A stretch of DNA of 64,000 bases from a marine actinobacterium PHSC20C1 (GTDB lineage Bacteria > Actinomycetota > Actinomycetes > Actinomycetales > Microbacteriaceae), in assembly GCA_000153145.1 (NCBI GenBank), contig CH672415.1, positions 189,854-253,853 on the forward strand. Direction: 5' to 3'. Below, in pieces: positions 9,695-18,196 of this stretch (positions are counted from its first letter, which is position 1; each line of letters starts with the position of its first letter). Made by a program: the position numbers and the translations under genes. The notes beneath the pieces were generated by a model. The model was given only the letters and a program-made list of their open reading frames with translations, had not been told where the DNA came from and made no database searches.

Positions 9695-12600
9695 GTGACC
9701 GATTCCCGCCCCAACGACTCGCGCGTCGCGCTGCCAACCGCGCCGCAACCAGCCGCGCCATTTAGATTCCCGGTAGTCGCCGCAACCGTCCCCATCGTCG
9801 CCTCACTGGCAATCTGGTTGATCACAGGCTCATCGTTTGCCCTCATCTTTGCGGCGCTTGGGCCGTTGGCCGCGACGGGGAGCTACATTGACTCTCGAGT
9901 GTCCGCGCATAAGAAGTCGCGCGCTGAGCGTTCTCGATTCTTGAGCGAAGTGTCCGCTACGGCAACAGCAATTGAGGGACGCCATCGTCGAGAGATCGCC
10001 GAACTTTCCGAGCGCACTCCGCCAGCAATTGAACTTGTCTCTGAAGTTCACACTGACTCCGCTAGGTGGGTGCATCAACCTCGAGACGTGCTTCCTGTTC
10101 ATCTTGGCTACGGCCGCGTGCGCAGCAGTCTCGCAATCGATCGCACAGGGTCGAACGACCACATCTCAGAGTTCGCGGAAGAGCACTACCAACAGCTCAC
10201 GACTCAGGCGGCCAATCTGCAGCGGGCGCCAATAGCCGTTAATGCGCGGCTGGGCATCGCCATTTTTGGCAACGAGCTGATGGCCTTGTCGTTAGCACGT
10301 GCACTGGCCATCCAATTGGCGCGCACGCTTTCTCCCTCATCGAGCTGGGTGCGTTTGTGGGGAACGTTCACTGGCGAAGCGTGGGGGGCGCAGTTGCCGC
10401 ATCGCCAACTTCACTCAGATGGTGAAACGGGGCCACTTCGCCCCGGTCACGAGCGTGCCTGTGTGCAGTGGGGGCAACTGGGTGAAGCAACGCCGAGCGT
10501 GTCGATCAGTGTCGTGTCTGAGGAGCAACAGGTTCCGAGTGGGCATCGGATTGTTCTCTGCGTAAGTGCTGCCACTGTTGCAGTGGTCGGTCACCCCGAC
10601 CGACACCAGCGAAGAGAATTCGAGCCGTCATTTCTTGGGCGAGAGCAGGCGCTCGCGTGGGTGCTCGCTGCGCGTGAGATCGCTGCGCGGGATGGTTTGG
10701 CGGCGAGCGGCAACGCTCTTCCCGAGTCTCTTGAGTTTCGGGAGTTACTTGCTCTGCTTGATCCCCAGACAGAGTCGATGACGAGGCGACCGGAGTCACT
10801 CGAGTCGCGACCTGCGCTCGGCACTGAGGGGCGTGTAGTAATCGATCTCGTGGCTGACGGGCCGCACGCAATCGTCGGAGGCACGACAGGCAGCGGCAAA
10901 AGTGAGTTGCTGATCTCATGGGTGCTCGCGATGGCAGCCGAATCGTCTCCAGGCGACGTTACGTTTCTGCTGGTTGACTTCAAAGGCGGGTCCGCTTTCG
11001 ACCACCTTGCACAGCTCCCGCACACGGTCGGAATCATCACTGATCTCGACGAGACTGCAGCGAGCCGCGCATTTGCAAGCCTCCGAGCTGAGTTGCGATT
11101 CAGAGAGAAAGCACTTGCACGCGCGGGAGCACGCGATATCTCAGAGCTCGATTCAGTGCCGCGGCTCGTCATCGTCGTTGATGAGTTTGCGGCCATGATG
11201 GCCGAATTTCCGCAGCTGCACGCCCTCTTTAGCGACATTGCCGCGCGAGGTCGGTCTCTGGGGGTGCACCTCATCTTGTGCACCCAACGACCAGCAGGTG
11301 TCGTGCGCGATGCAGTGCTCGCAAATGCGGATTTGCGCATTTCGCTTCGAGTCAATAACGGCGCAGACAGTTCCGCAGTGATCGGCAGTGACCTCGCGGC
11401 CGAACTACCGGCAAAGCTAAAGGGTCGAGCGTGGGTAGCTCACGGCTCTTCGTCGGCGCAGCTCGTGCAATTCGCCCTTGCGTCGTCCGATGATATTCGC
11501 GCGGTTGCCGCGCGCTGGCCGGGCGAATACACCCCAAGGCGACCGTGGTGCGAGCCGTTGGCTCCGCAAATCCCCCTGAGCGTGGTTCTCAACAGACTCG
11601 CCGCGACATGGGGAAAGGACCAACCAAGCCAGACTATTGCGTTCGGGCTTGTGGACCTCCCAGACGAACAGCGGCAGGGAATTGCGCAGTGGTCGCCAGC
11701 GAAGAATGGGAATCTACTTGTTCTCGGAGCGCCGAGCAGCGGAAAAAGCACGGCACTCTCGACGATCGCAGCGGCACTAATTGCCAACTTCGAAGCGCTT
11801 CGCACCGGGGAAGCAAGTGCTAGCGTGCCTGAGGATGCTCCTGCTGTCACGGAGCACGGCATCCGGGTGCAAACCTGGGGAATCGAAGCTGCGGGCTTCT
11901 GGGACGCTCTCAGTGCGCTCCACGCCAGCCTCGATCTGGTTGATGACCACGGCGCCCTGCCTCCTCCCACCGTCGTCATCATCGACGATCTCGACGCAGC
12001 GATCGCACGGTTCGACGACGACTACCGCCCTACCGTGCTCGACAGGCTTGCTCGCATACTGCGCGAAGGACCGGCGCATCACGTGTGGTTAGTCGCGAGC
12101 GCGCAACGCATCACGTCAGCGCTCCAAGCGGTAGCTCAACTCATGCCGAACACACTGAGGCTCCACTTGGGAAGCAGACAGGATTTCGTACTGTCTGGCG
12201 GTGTCAGCGCCGACTACCTTCCTGCCTTACCTCCCGGAGGAGGGATCTGGCAGGGTTTGCGGATACAAGTCGCCCTATCTGGCATGCATCCTCCGCTGCC
12301 CGCCCCGGCGCTCGTGCAGACGCTGAGGGACCGCGACAGCGTTGTGGTCGCCACTGGTAGGCCAGAAGCGAGCGCGGCCGCATTCGCAGCCGCAGGCTGG
12401 AACGTGAGAAATCTTGGCGGAATCACAGGAAGCGAACGGGAACTTCTCATCAGTGATTCCCCAAAACCGATCGCGCTGATCGGATCAGTCGATGAATGGC
12501 AGTCCCGTTGGGGCGCCCTATCCGCTCTCAAGGCTCACGCAACAATCTTGCTTGATGGTTGCACTCTGAGCGACTACCGTCAGCTCGCTCGAACGCGCGA

Positions 12601-12721
12601 ACTTCCCCCGCCGCTACCGGCCGGCCTTCGCCACTACTGGAGAATGACAAACCATGGTGGCACCGACAGAGTCCGTCTGCCAGAAGCTTGCGCAATGCGT
12701 CCTCAATCCGCGACGGCGTAA
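9695..12721 (+). CDS. FtsK/SpoIIIE-type ATPase with two motor domains (EssC/EccC-like)
   Basis: A 1008-residue protein starting at GTG 9695. Two adjacent membrane helices (about residues 25-68) precede a cytoplasmic region with two P-loop modules. The first has Walker A GTTGSGKS (about 396-403) and Walker B LVIVVDEF (about 490-498), with FtsK-type CTQRP and ISLRV segments. The second has GAPSSGKST (about 678-686) and VVIIDDLD (about 759-766). Two membrane helices plus tandem FtsK motors resemble the EssC/EccC motors of type VII secretion. EssC carries FHA domains in the same chain, and here the preceding gene encodes a separate FHA protein. No WXG100, EsaA or EccB/D gene is visible, so a secretion role is inference. 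The last ~65 codons overlap a candidate minus-strand ORF. Confidence 0.9.
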   Translation: MTDSRPNDSRVALPTAPQPAAPFRFPVVAATVPIVASLAIWLITGSSFALIFAALGPLAATGSYIDSRVSAHKKSRAERSRFLSEVSATATAIEGRHRREIAELSERTPPAIELVSEVHTDSARWVHQPRDVLPVHLGYGRVRSSLAIDRTGSNDHISEFAEEHYQQLTTQAANLQRAPIAVNARLGIAIFGNELMALSLARALAIQLARTLSPSSSWVRLWGTFTGEAWGAQLPHRQLHSDGETGPLRPGHERACVQWGQLGEATPSVSISVVSEEQQVPSGHRIVLCVSAATVAVVGHPDRHQRREFEPSFLGREQALAWVLAAREIAARDGLAASGNALPESLEFRELLALLDPQTESMTRRPESLESRPALGTEGRVVIDLVADGPHAIVGGTTGSGKSELLISWVLAMAAESSPGDVTFLLVDFKGGSAFDHLAQLPHTVGIITDLDETAASRAFASLRAELRFREKALARAGARDISELDSVPRLVIVVDEFAAMMAEFPQLHALFSDIAARGRSLGVHLILCTQRPAGVVRDAVLANADLRISLRVNNGADSSAVIGSDLAAELPAKLKGRAWVAHGSSSAQLVQFALASSDDIRAVAARWPGEYTPRRPWCEPLAPQIPLSVVLNRLAATWGKDQPSQTIAFGLVDLPDEQRQGIAQWSPAKNGNLLVLGAPSSGKSTALSTIAAALIANFEALRTGEASASVPEDAPAVTEHGIRVQTWGIEAAGFWDALSALHASLDLVDDHGALPPPTVVIIDDLDAAIARFDDDYRPTVLDRLARILREGPAHHVWLVASAQRITSALQAVAQLMPNTLRLHLGSRQDFVLSGGVSADYLPALPPGGGIWQGLRIQVALSGMHPPLPAPALVQTLRDRDSVVVATGRPEASAAAFAAAGWNVRNLGGITGSERELLISDSPKPIALIGSVDEWQSRWGALSALKAHATILLDGCTLSDYRQLARTRELPPPLPAGLRHYWRMTNHGGTDRVRLPEACAMRPQSATA

Positions 12722-12833
12722 GGCCAAGCGCCTGCGCAGCCTGTGCGCTTACGACCACACCAGAACGCGGCCAGACTTCATTCGCGAGACGGAACTCGTC
12801 GAGTTCCACCTCGAAGGCAGCGACAATCCTCAT
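12528..12833 (-). CDS. Possible small winged-helix protein (uncertain)
   Basis: A 101-codon minus-strand ORF whose first ~65 residues read like a compact winged helix: QALGLTPSRIEDALRKLL followed by ADGL, the pattern of a recognition helix and wing. About 110 nt of it lies in otherwise unassigned DNA; the rest is antisense to the FtsK-like C-terminus. No good ribosome binding site precedes the ATG at 12833, although a TATTGT hexamer with a weak -35 lies upstream on that strand. The helix-turn-helix look is seen by eye only. It may be an antisense shadow. Confidence 0.4.
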   Translation of the reverse strand: MRIVAAFEVELDEFRLANEVWPRSGVVVSAQAAQALGLTPSRIEDALRKLLADGLCRCHHGLSFSSSGEGRPVAAGEVRAFERADGSRSECNHQARLLREP

Positions 12834-12925
12834 GTTGCAGCGCGGAGCTTCGCGGTACCCGAATTGGGCACAATAATGGCGCGATTTTGAGCCGAAAACG
12901 TGGAATTATTGCCAAGCGCCCGTAA

Positions 12926-12945
12926 AGCCCCTCCTAACTGGGGCT
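12926..12945 (+). terminator. Hairpin AGCCCC-N8-GGGGCT
   Basis: A perfect 6-bp stem (12926-12931 with 12940-12945) with an 8-nt loop lies 200 nt after the FtsK-like gene and 60 nt before the PotD-like gene. There is no U-tract, so it is a weak terminator or leader hairpin. The rest of 12834-13005 holds the PotD ribosome binding site AAGGAG at 12995 and no other clear signal. Confidence 0.4.
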
Positions 12946-13005
12946 GTCTAGACCCGAACTGCGCTTACTACCATCGGGGTAATTGGTGGGGGCGAAGGAG
13001 AAACC

Positions 13006-14211
13006 GTGACGAGACCACTTCCGCAGGATCGAACGATCCAGCAGCTGGTGCTGCAGGCGAAGCAATCTCAACTCAGCCGCAGGCGACTGTTGCAAGGAGC
13101 AGGATTGGGCGTTTCAGCGCTCGCTCTCGCTGCCTGCGCCAGTCCCGACGGTTCTGAAGCGATTGATATTTCCGAGAGCGATAGCTCGTTGGTGTGGGCA
13201 AGTTGGCCCTCCTACATCGACGAAGACCTCAGCGGTCACTCTGTAACGCTCAAGAAGTTCAAGAGCGAATCAGGCATCGACGTTGAATACCGTTCCGTAG
13301 TCAAAGACAACGTCGGTTTTTATCTCACGATGAAAGATCAGCTGTCTTTGGGAAAGCCGACCGGCGCTGACCTAATTTGTGTCAGCGATTGGATGGCGGC
13401 ACGTCTCATCCGATTCGGGTACGCCCAAAAGTTGGATTCAGAAAACATCCCGAACAAGGTGAACCTCGACAAGGCCCTTGCTAAGCCAGCTTTCGACCCC
13501 AACCGGGACTACTCATTGCCATGGCAAAGCGGATTCATCGGGCTTGCTTGGAATGCAGATGAATATCCGAATGGGCTAGTTTCTGTTGAACAATTGTGGC
13601 GGGACGACCTCAAAGGCAAAGTCGTGGTGCTCGCAGAAATGCGTCACACCATGGGAATGCTATTGCTTGCTCACGGCGTTGACATCTCGAAAGACAATTG
13701 GGGTGTTGACGAGTTTAAGAAGGCCAGCACGCTGCTTGAAGAAAAGCTTGTATCAAAGCACATCTTTGGAGTCATGGGCAGCGACTACATTGACACCTTT
13801 AAATCCGGCGAAGCCCTTGCCGGATTAGCTCGCGCCGGGGACATCGCAGTTCTCAACGCGCAAGCGGGTTACGAGAAATTCAAGTTCCTCCTTCCCGGTT
13901 CACGAGGAACGTTCTTTACGGACTCCCTAGTTATCCCAGCAGGCGCCCAGCACAAGGCCAACGCTGAGAAGCTCATGAACTTCTATTACGAACCAGAAAT
14001 TGCGACCGAGGTTGTTAACTGGATTCGATGCGTTAGCCCTGTCGATGGAACGCTTGAATATGCAATCGACAACTACCCCAAACTAGCCACAAACCAGTTC
14101 ACGTTCCCCAACGCCAGCGCAATGTCACGCGCTAGTGAGTTCCGAACGCTGAGCTCAACCGATGACCAGGCTTTCAACGCGGAATTCCGCCGCGTAACTG
14201 GCAAGGGTTAG
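13006..14211 (+). CDS. PotD-like polyamine-type ABC substrate-binding lipoprotein
   Basis: A 401-residue extracytoplasmic solute-binding protein. The GTG start has an AAGGAG site 5 nt upstream. The N-terminus carries a twin-arginine-like SRRRLLQ motif, a hydrophobic stretch and the lipobox ALAAC, so it is probably exported and lipid-anchored. The mature part resembles spermidine/putrescine binding proteins (LVWASWPSYID, DLICVSDWMAARLIRFGYAQKLD, PWQSGFIGLAWN). No permease or ATPase gene adjoins it, so it is an orphan component that must pair with subunits elsewhere. Polyamine specificity is inferred from family resemblance only. Confidence 0.9.
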   Translation: MTRPLPQDRTIQQLVLQAKQSQLSRRRLLQGAGLGVSALALAACASPDGSEAIDISESDSSLVWASWPSYIDEDLSGHSVTLKKFKSESGIDVEYRSVVKDNVGFYLTMKDQLSLGKPTGADLICVSDWMAARLIRFGYAQKLDSENIPNKVNLDKALAKPAFDPNRDYSLPWQSGFIGLAWNADEYPNGLVSVEQLWRDDLKGKVVVLAEMRHTMGMLLLAHGVDISKDNWGVDEFKKASTLLEEKLVSKHIFGVMGSDYIDTFKSGEALAGLARAGDIAVLNAQAGYEKFKFLLPGSRGTFFTDSLVIPAGAQHKANAEKLMNFYYEPEIATEVVNWIRCVSPVDGTLEYAIDNYPKLATNQFTFPNASAMSRASEFRTLSSTDDQAFNAEFRRVTGKG

Positions 14212-14223
14212 CCCTTTTGCGCG

Positions 14224-14256
14224 GTCGGCGTGTGGGGTTTGTCCCTACCCGCCGAC
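14224..14256. terminator. Convergent-gene hairpin
   Basis: GTCGGCG (14224-14230) pairs with CGCCGAC (14250-14256). An inner GTGGGG/CCCTAC segment extends it to about 13 pairs with one mismatch and a 5-nt loop. It lies between the convergent potD-like and asparaginase genes and overlaps the asparaginase stop codon. There is no U-tract on either strand. A bidirectional terminator is likely. Confidence 0.55.
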
Positions 14257-15252
14257 GGCGCCTGAGTCCTCTGACAGTTCGAAACGCAGTGCACCGACAG
14301 GGAGACCGCGGCCAAGTACCTTTTCGGTAGTTGATTCGAGGACAGCGGCGACGGCATCCGCATCTAGTGCCCCGGCTTCGACGAGCAACGAGAGGCCAAC
14401 AGGCAGTAGCGGTCGGATCGAACCGTCGAGAATTTTGAGGGTGACCGTCGTTCCATTCGGCGCTGCAGCAATCAGTACCCCCTCGGCGCCGCGCTTGGCC
14501 ACGATGCCGAGCGCATTCATTGCCTCGGCGACTTGAGGCATGTCGAGTCCCCACGCGTTGGCCCTAATCGCGGAGATGAGGGCGTGAGCGTGCAGATCGC
14601 TTTCCACTCTTGCTGTTGCAATGCGCTGAATCGCCGTGGCGAGGGAGACGAGACTCAGAGCAAACACGGGTGCACCGCATCCGTCAGTTCCCTCATGAGC
14701 GGGCTCAGTGCCGGTGAACTCGACTACCGTCTCGCGGATCCGCACCTGCAGCGGATGCTCGCTCTCTAGATAGCTTTCGAGTGGCCAGCCGTTCACAACG
14801 CAGGCCGCAAGGAAGCTTGCATGTTTTCCTGAGCAGTTCATCGCTTGCCGCGTTGGAGCATCCGCTGCGCGCCGCGCGGCGGAATCTGCGGGCCAATCGG
14901 GCGGGCACCGGAGGTCAGCTGCGCTGAGGCCGTAAGCACGGAGGGTTGATTCGGTCACGTCCTGGTGGCGCTGGCTTCCGGTATGGCTGGCACTCGCTAG
15001 AACCAGTTGTTCGTCTGTCAGCGTCACTCCGGAACGTAACACTGCGATGGCTTGCATTGGCTTCAAGGTGGAGCGCGGATAAATGAGGGCGTCGGGATTG
15101 CCCAGTCGTCGCATTTCGCTCCCGTCAGGTGCGAGCACAACGGCTGCGCCGAGGTGGCGTGATTCGATCATTCCTGAACGTTCGAGCACGGCAAGCTGCT
15201 GGGTGTCGCTCACGGTAAGGGTGTTCGCAATGCTTGAGGGGACTGAATTCAC
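14245..15252 (-). CDS. Asparaginase (Asparaginase_II family)
   Basis: A 335-residue protein of the Asparaginase_II family (PF06089 type), unrelated in fold to the AnsA/AnsB enzymes. Recognisable segments are YPRSTLKPMQAIAVL, ASASHTG, NCSGKHASFLA and DGCGAPVFALSL. The family hydrolyses L-asparagine to aspartate and ammonia, which could feed the aspartate ammonia-lyase encoded near 63 kb. The start is GTG 15252; a TAGCGT hexamer ends 6 nt upstream and there is no ribosome binding site, so the mRNA is predicted leaderless. It converges on the PotD-like gene. Confidence 0.88.
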   Translation of the reverse strand: MNSVPSSIANTLTVSDTQQLAVLERSGMIESRHLGAAVVLAPDGSEMRRLGNPDALIYPRSTLKPMQAIAVLRSGVTLTDEQLVLASASHTGSQRHQDVTESTLRAYGLSAADLRCPPDWPADSAARRAADAPTRQAMNCSGKHASFLAACVVNGWPLESYLESEHPLQVRIRETVVEFTGTEPAHEGTDGCGAPVFALSLVSLATAIQRIATARVESDLHAHALISAIRANAWGLDMPQVAEAMNALGIVAKRGAEGVLIAAAPNGTTVTLKILDGSIRPLLPVGLSLLVEAGALDADAVAAVLESTTEKVLGRGLPVGALRFELSEDSGAVGG

Positions 15253-15258
15253 ATCCCC

Positions 15259-15264
15259 ACGCTA
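15259..15264 (-). promoter_or_regulatory. -10 hexamer TAGCGT of leaderless asparaginase mRNA
   Basis: On the minus strand TAGCGT lies 6 nt before the GTG start codon, placing the transcription start at or next to the first codon. No clear -35 was seen. Confidence 0.55.
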
Positions 15265-15399
15265 GCGGCAACTGGTCGACTTGTTTCGATGGCTCGGCCA
15301 ATTTCAGATTGGAGCGCTACGGTGGACTCGCGAGACTTAGTGCGACGGTAAGCACTGCATTCTTTGATGTTGGGACTGATGCTGGCGAGGGAGATTCCA

Positions 15400-15870
15400 T
15401 TGAATATCGACCACAATTTTGAAGTGCGACTCGAATGGTCGGGCAACCTCGGGGAGGGCACGCGAGATTACCGTGGCTACTCTCGTCACAATGAAATCAC
15501 TGCTGTGGGAAAGCACAGCATCGATGGCTCGAGCGCCCGCGTGTTCCACGGTTCCGCTGATAGGTGGAACCCGGAGGAATTGCTTATCGCGGCTCTTAGC
15601 CAGTGCCACATGCTGAGCTACCTCCATGTCGCCGTCAGCCGTGGAATCGTGGTGACTGCTTACCACGACGAGGTGTCTGGAACGATGAAGCAAACCGATA
15701 ACGGTGGCGGCCATTTCACCTCGGTAACCCTGCGACCGGTTGTCACAATATCTGCCGGAAGTGTGGAGGATGCCGTGGATGCTCATGCTGAAGCAAGCAA
15801 GAAATGTTTCATCGCATCATCCGTAAACTTTCCGGTGCTCCACCAGCCGAGGATCGTGCAGGCAGGCTAG
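15400..15870 (+). CDS. OsmC/Ohr-family peroxiredoxin-like protein
   Basis: A 156-residue OsmC-family protein. I chose TTG 15400 because a GAGGGAGA site lies about 6 nt upstream and the product then begins directly with the domain (NFEVRLEW). ATG 15364 would add twelve unlikely residues. Both conserved cysteines are present: SQCHML after NPEELLIAALSQ, and KKCFIAS near the C-terminus, as in thiol-dependent hydroperoxide reductases. It probably detoxifies organic peroxides in the cytoplasm. It is monocistronic, divergent from the asparaginase gene. Confidence 0.9.
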   Translation: MNIDHNFEVRLEWSGNLGEGTRDYRGYSRHNEITAVGKHSIDGSSARVFHGSADRWNPEELLIAALSQCHMLSYLHVAVSRGIVVTAYHDEVSGTMKQTDNGGGHFTSVTLRPVVTISAGSVEDAVDAHAEASKKCFIASSVNFPVLHQPRIVQAG

Positions 15871-15966
15871 TCACAAAATCTTCCAGGCGGCGATTCCACA
15901 CGCTACGTTCAGCAAGGGTGCGGGAGGATTGGTGCTCCTTAGTTCTTGTTGTTGTGAAAGGTTCCT

Positions 15967-16950
15967 GTGCGTAAAGCGATTCCGCTAGTTCTGACCCTCG
16001 GTGTTGCGGTAACTCTTGCCGCGTGTTCACCGGCCGGCTCGACGACGGCTGAGCAGTCAGGTGATTGCGTAGTCACCGCATCAGGTTCTGCTTCGGAAGC
16101 GGTTAAAGCCAGCGGTGACTTTGGCACCAAACCAACGGTAAAAATCGACTTCCCGACTAACGTCACCGAGACGGAACGTTCAGTTTCGATCAAGGGCGAC
16201 GGCGACCAGCTTGCCGTTGAAGGGGCGAAAGTAAACGCCTACTTCACCCTGTACAGCGGCGCCACCGGTGAAGAGCTGTCGTCGACGACCTACGACGAGG
16301 CAGGCATTGCGCCGCTTCCTGTTGACGCCGAACAGTTCCTAGTTGGCATCGTTAAGACCATTCAGTGCTCAACTGCCGGAGCACGCGTCGTCGGAGTAAT
16401 CCCGCCTGAGGAATCATTCGCCGATGACGCTGCTCGTGAGCAGCTTGGCGTCGCTGCCGATGACGACATCGTCTTCGTCGTTGACGTAATTTCGGTTGAT
16501 GCTCCTGCGGACCCTGCGCTTCCGCGTGCTGACGGCAAAGACCAGCCAGCCGTTGACGGGCTTCCAGCGGTGAAGCTCGATGATGATGGTCGTCCGACGA
16601 TCACAATTCCATCGACCGACCCTCCATCAGAACTTGAGGTTGCCGTGCTCAAACAGGGCGACGGCGCAGTGGTTGGCGAGAATGCGGATGTCATCGTCCA
16701 CTATGTGGGGATGAACTGGACTACCGGCGAGGTGTTCGATGAGAGCTGGGCTCGCGGCACGCCGTCGACGTTCAACACTGGCCAGGTCGTCAAGGGCTTC
16801 AAGACTGCACTAGAAGGACAGAAGGTCGGCTCGCAAATCATTGCCGTACTTCCACCGAGCGAAGGCTATGGCGAAGCAGGCTCTGAGGGTGCAGGAATCG
16901 GCGGCAAGGACACGATCGTGTTTGTTGTTGACATTCTTGGCCTCGGCTAG
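15967..16950 (+). CDS. FKBP-type peptidyl-prolyl isomerase lipoprotein
   Basis: A 327-residue lipoprotein. The GTG start follows a GAAAGG site, and the signal peptide ends in the lipobox TLAAC. The mature chain has two FKBP-like halves. The first (about 65-175) is degenerate; the second (about 225-327) carries normal FKBP motifs (VIVHYVGMNW, GQVVKGFKTALEGQKVGS, PPSEGYG, FVVDILG). The protein is expected to act as a proline isomerase or chaperone on the outer face of the membrane. Tandem FKBP lipoproteins of this length are common in Microbacteriaceae. It is probably its own transcription unit, ahead of dxr. Confidence 0.92.
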   Translation: MRKAIPLVLTLGVAVTLAACSPAGSTTAEQSGDCVVTASGSASEAVKASGDFGTKPTVKIDFPTNVTETERSVSIKGDGDQLAVEGAKVNAYFTLYSGATGEELSSTTYDEAGIAPLPVDAEQFLVGIVKTIQCSTAGARVVGVIPPEESFADDAAREQLGVAADDDIVFVVDVISVDAPADPALPRADGKDQPAVDGLPAVKLDDDGRPTITIPSTDPPSELEVAVLKQGDGAVVGENADVIVHYVGMNWTTGEVFDESWARGTPSTFNTGQVVKGFKTALEGQKVGSQIIAVLPPSEGYGEAGSEGAGIGGKDTIVFVVDILGLG

Positions 16951-16988
16951 TCCCACCTCGTCATTCGCGCACATTTGTGCAGGGTCGC

Positions 16989-16994
16989 TAAGGT
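16989..16994 (+). promoter_or_regulatory. -10 hexamer TAAGGT of leaderless dxr mRNA
   Basis: TAAGGT ends exactly 6 nt before the dxr ATG at 17001. The intervening AGCGGG is too close to serve as a ribosome binding site, so a leaderless transcript is predicted. Confidence 0.55.
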
Positions 16995-17000
16995 AGCGGG

Positions 17001-18083
17001 ATGCGCAAGATAATTCTGCTGGGGTCGACTGGTTCGATCGGCACGCAGACGCTCGAAGTGATTGATGCTAATCGTGATCGCTTCGAAGTCGTCGGGCTCG
17101 CAGCAGGATCGAACCGTGAACTTGTTGAACGGCAGGCGGCGCGCTTTGGCGTCAGCCATATTGCCTTCGGTGCTGAGCAAGCGGCCGAGTTGGTTCGGGA
17201 TGTTCCTGCCGATGTCGTTGTCAATGGCATTACTGGCTCTGTAGGTCTCGGACCAACGCTCGCTGCGCTCGATTCTGGTGCGGTGTTGGCGTTGGCCAAC
17301 AAGGAGAGCCTGATTGTTGGCGGCGCTTTAGTCATGTCGCGCGCTAAACCTGGCCAAATCGTTCCCGTGGACTCTGAGCATTCCGCAATTGCGCAGGCTT
17401 TGCGTTCGGGCGAGCACTCGGAAGTGCGTCGACTCGTGTTGACGGCATCCGGCGGCCCGTTCCGTGGCCGCACGCGCGAGTCGCTGCGGGCGGTCACGCC
17501 GCAGGAGGCTCTCGCACATCCGACGTGGGATATGGGGCTCGTGGTCACGACGAACTCATCAACCCTTGTCAACAAGGGGCTTGAGGTGATCGAGGCTCAT
17601 CTCTTGTTCGGAGTGCCCTACGACCGCATCGCGGTGACAGTTCATCCGCAATCGATCGTTCACTCGATGGTGGAGTTTGTAGATGGTTCGACGCTTGCTC
17701 AGGCAAGTCCGCCTGACATGCGATTGCCCATTTCACTCGGGCTTGACTGGCCTCATCGGGTCGCTGGTGCCGGGGTCCCGCTTGATTGGACGACGGCGAG
17801 CACGTGGAACTTCGACCCTCTCGACAACGAGGTGTTCCCGGCCGTTGAGATGGCGAAGGCTGTTGGCGCGGCTGGCCTCACGTATCCCGCGGTGTTCAAT
17901 GCGGCCAACGAGCAAGCGGTATATGCATTTCACGCGGGCACTATTGGCTATCTGGACATTTTGGATGTCGTTGAGCAGGTCGTTGAGAGCCACGATGCCG
18001 CTGAATTGAGCCTCGAGTCGCTCGCAGAGGCTGAGTCGTGGGCCCGTCGCGAAGCCGACGCGGTGGTCGTGGCGCGCTCCTAG
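17001..18083 (+). CDS. dxr: 1-deoxy-D-xylulose-5-phosphate reductoisomerase
   Basis: A 360-residue DXR catalysing the NADPH-dependent conversion of DXP to 2-C-methyl-D-erythritol 4-phosphate in the MEP isoprenoid pathway. Motifs in order: NADPH-binding GSTGSIG at residue 8, LANKESLI, metal-binding DSEHSAI, substrate loop [23 protein letters not shown] and [12 protein letters not shown]. Length is slightly below the usual ~390, mainly at the C-terminus. In most actinobacteria dxr, an M50 protease and ispG are neighbours; here ispG lies 12.4 kb beyond the protease. Confidence 0.97.
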   Translation: MRKIILLGSTGSIGTQTLEVIDANRDRFEVVGLAAGSNRELVERQAARFGVSHIAFGAEQAAELVRDVPADVVVNGITGSVGLGPTLAALDSGAVLALANKESLIVGGALVMSRAKPGQIVPVDSEHSAIAQALRSGEHSEVRRLVLTASGGPFRGRTRESLRAVTPQEALAHPTWDMGLVVTTNSSTLVNKGLEVIEAHLLFGVPYDRIAVTVHPQSIVHSMVEFVDGSTLAQASPPDMRLPISLGLDWPHRVAGAGVPLDWTTASTWNFDPLDNEVFPAVEMAKAVGAAGLTYPAVFNAANEQAVYAFHAGTIGYLDILDVVEQVVESHDAAELSLESLAEAESWARREADAVVVARS

Positions 18084-18184
18084 CGGCGGGGTCGTGATGG
18101 CCTGATTCGTCCGTGAAACCCCCAATGCGGGGTCATTATGGGTTCTCCACAGCGCTGGCACAGGTCGACGTCGGTATGCGTGGC

Positions 18185-18190
18185 TATTCT
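18185..18190 (+). promoter_or_regulatory. -10 hexamer TATTCT of leaderless rseP/rip1 mRNA
   Basis: TATTCT ends 6 nt before the GTG start at 18197 and there is no Shine-Dalgarno. It lies 100 nt after dxr, so the protease has its own promoter. Confidence 0.55.
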
Positions 18191-18196
18191 TAGCGG

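Noticed and set aside
10591-11355. 254-codon antisense frame opposite the FtsK-like ATPase
   Set aside because: It covers the Walker A and B region of a well-supported ATPase and is Ser/Arg/Ala-rich low complexity.
9695-12721. Full type VII secretion locus
   Set aside because: The ATPase is EssC-like, but no WXG100 substrate, EccB/EccD/EsaA component or mycosin-type protease is visible, so no secretion system is called.
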